Shown one piece after another: positions 20,973-21,037 of a stretch of 21,037 nt of DNA. A model generated the notes under the pieces. It saw only the letters and a program-made list of their open reading frames with translations. It did no database searches and had not been told where the DNA came from. This stretch comes from DATKEH01 sp035546355 (GTDB lineage Bacteria; Acidobacteriota; Thermoanaerobaculia; Multivoradales; JAIOJS01): contig DATKEH010000017.1 in NCBI GenBank assembly GCA_035546355.1, positions 1-21,037 of the forward strand, read 5' to 3'. A program made the position numbers and the translations under genes. Within the stretch, counting starts at the first letter, position 1. Every line of letters begins with the position of its first letter.

Positions 20973-21037
20973 CTGCCCGACAATTTGGAGCACGCGACGC
21001 CGGCTTCCGGTGGATCCTAAGCCCGTCCTCATGGGCG

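Larger units (their letters stand above)
20661..21037. other. Non-coding stretch after ftsX with a series of hairpins
   Basis: I find no supported gene in these 377 bases. Open frames have no ribosome-binding site and no motif. The stretch holds several inverted repeats: 20746-20766 (7-bp stem), 20825-20847, 20844-20860 (6-bp stem), 20930-20953 and 20950-20972 (8-bp stem). An ATG at 21031 close to the right edge could begin another gene but has no Shine-Dalgarno. An EnvC-like hydrolase gene would be expected after ftsX but cannot be seen. Confidence 0.55.

Noticed and set aside
20886..20990. Known riboswitch classes (TPP, cobalamin, FMN, SAM, c-di-GMP) in the right flank
   Set aside because: None of their conserved cores is present. 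Only generic overlapping hairpins are seen, so no class was assigned.
1..21037. tRNA, rRNA, CRISPR array, insertion sequence or phage remnants
   Set aside because: I looked for T-loop sequences, regularly spaced direct repeats, transposase motifs and terminal repeats on both strands and found none that hold up by eye. A covariance-model search would be decisive.

Overview
This is a very GC-rich bacterial chromosome segment (about 70% G+C judged by eye, not computed). It carries 23 recognisable genes, most of them for the envelope of a Gram-negative (diderm) cell. I see no transposase, integrase, phage gene, CRISPR array, tRNA or rRNA. Two lipoproteins of the BamD and CpoB/YbgF type imply an outer membrane. 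The block order (truA-uppS-cdsA-dxr-rseP; PASTA-rpe-bamD-cpoB; ftsE-ftsX) and the protein style suggest Acidobacteriota or a neighbouring deep-branching diderm phylum. That placement is inference, because no taxonomic marker gene is present.

Layout. 1-319 holds no convincing gene and one strong hairpin. 320-2361 (minus) is a GT2 cellulose-synthase-like glycosyltransferase followed by a GNAT acetyltransferase. Head-to-head with it, and overlapping at the 5' ends, is a plus-strand run from 2343 to 8833: a GT-C type integral-membrane glycosyltransferase, truA, uppS, cdsA, dxr and rseP. These cover tRNA pseudouridylation, undecaprenyl carrier, CDP-diacylglycerol and MEP isoprenoid synthesis, and site-2 proteolysis. 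nfo (endonuclease IV) is on the minus strand. Only 27 bp away is the divergent PASTA-rpe-bamD-cpoB operon. Then come a LysM protein, a small Fis-type DNA-binding protein and a lytic transglycosylase. tatA and an AmgK-like sugar kinase lie on the minus strand. A 94-aa unknown protein and rlmN follow on the plus strand. yfiH/pgeF (minus) meets rlmN tail to tail, and ftsE-ftsX closes the coding part. 20661-21037 has no convincing gene but holds a chain of partly overlapping hairpins.

How it fits together. Dxr feeds isoprenoid synthesis, UppS makes the undecaprenyl carrier and CdsA supplies phospholipid precursor. BamD and CpoB act at the outer membrane and in coordinating wall and outer-membrane constriction. 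PASTA, LysM, lytic transglycosylase, the AmgK-like kinase, PgeF and FtsEX all touch peptidoglycan synthesis, turnover, recycling or division. Genes are tightly packed with many ATGA/GTGA stop-start overlaps, so translational coupling is likely.

The most interesting signals are regulatory or translational. Two consecutive genes (the 94-aa protein and rlmN) appear to start at CTG. A well-spaced sigma-54-type promoter lies before the lytic transglycosylase. A perfect CRP-type palindrome precedes the LysM gene. A symmetric -10 element between nfo and the PASTA gene would make both mRNAs nearly leaderless. No complete new multi-gene defence or mobile system was found.
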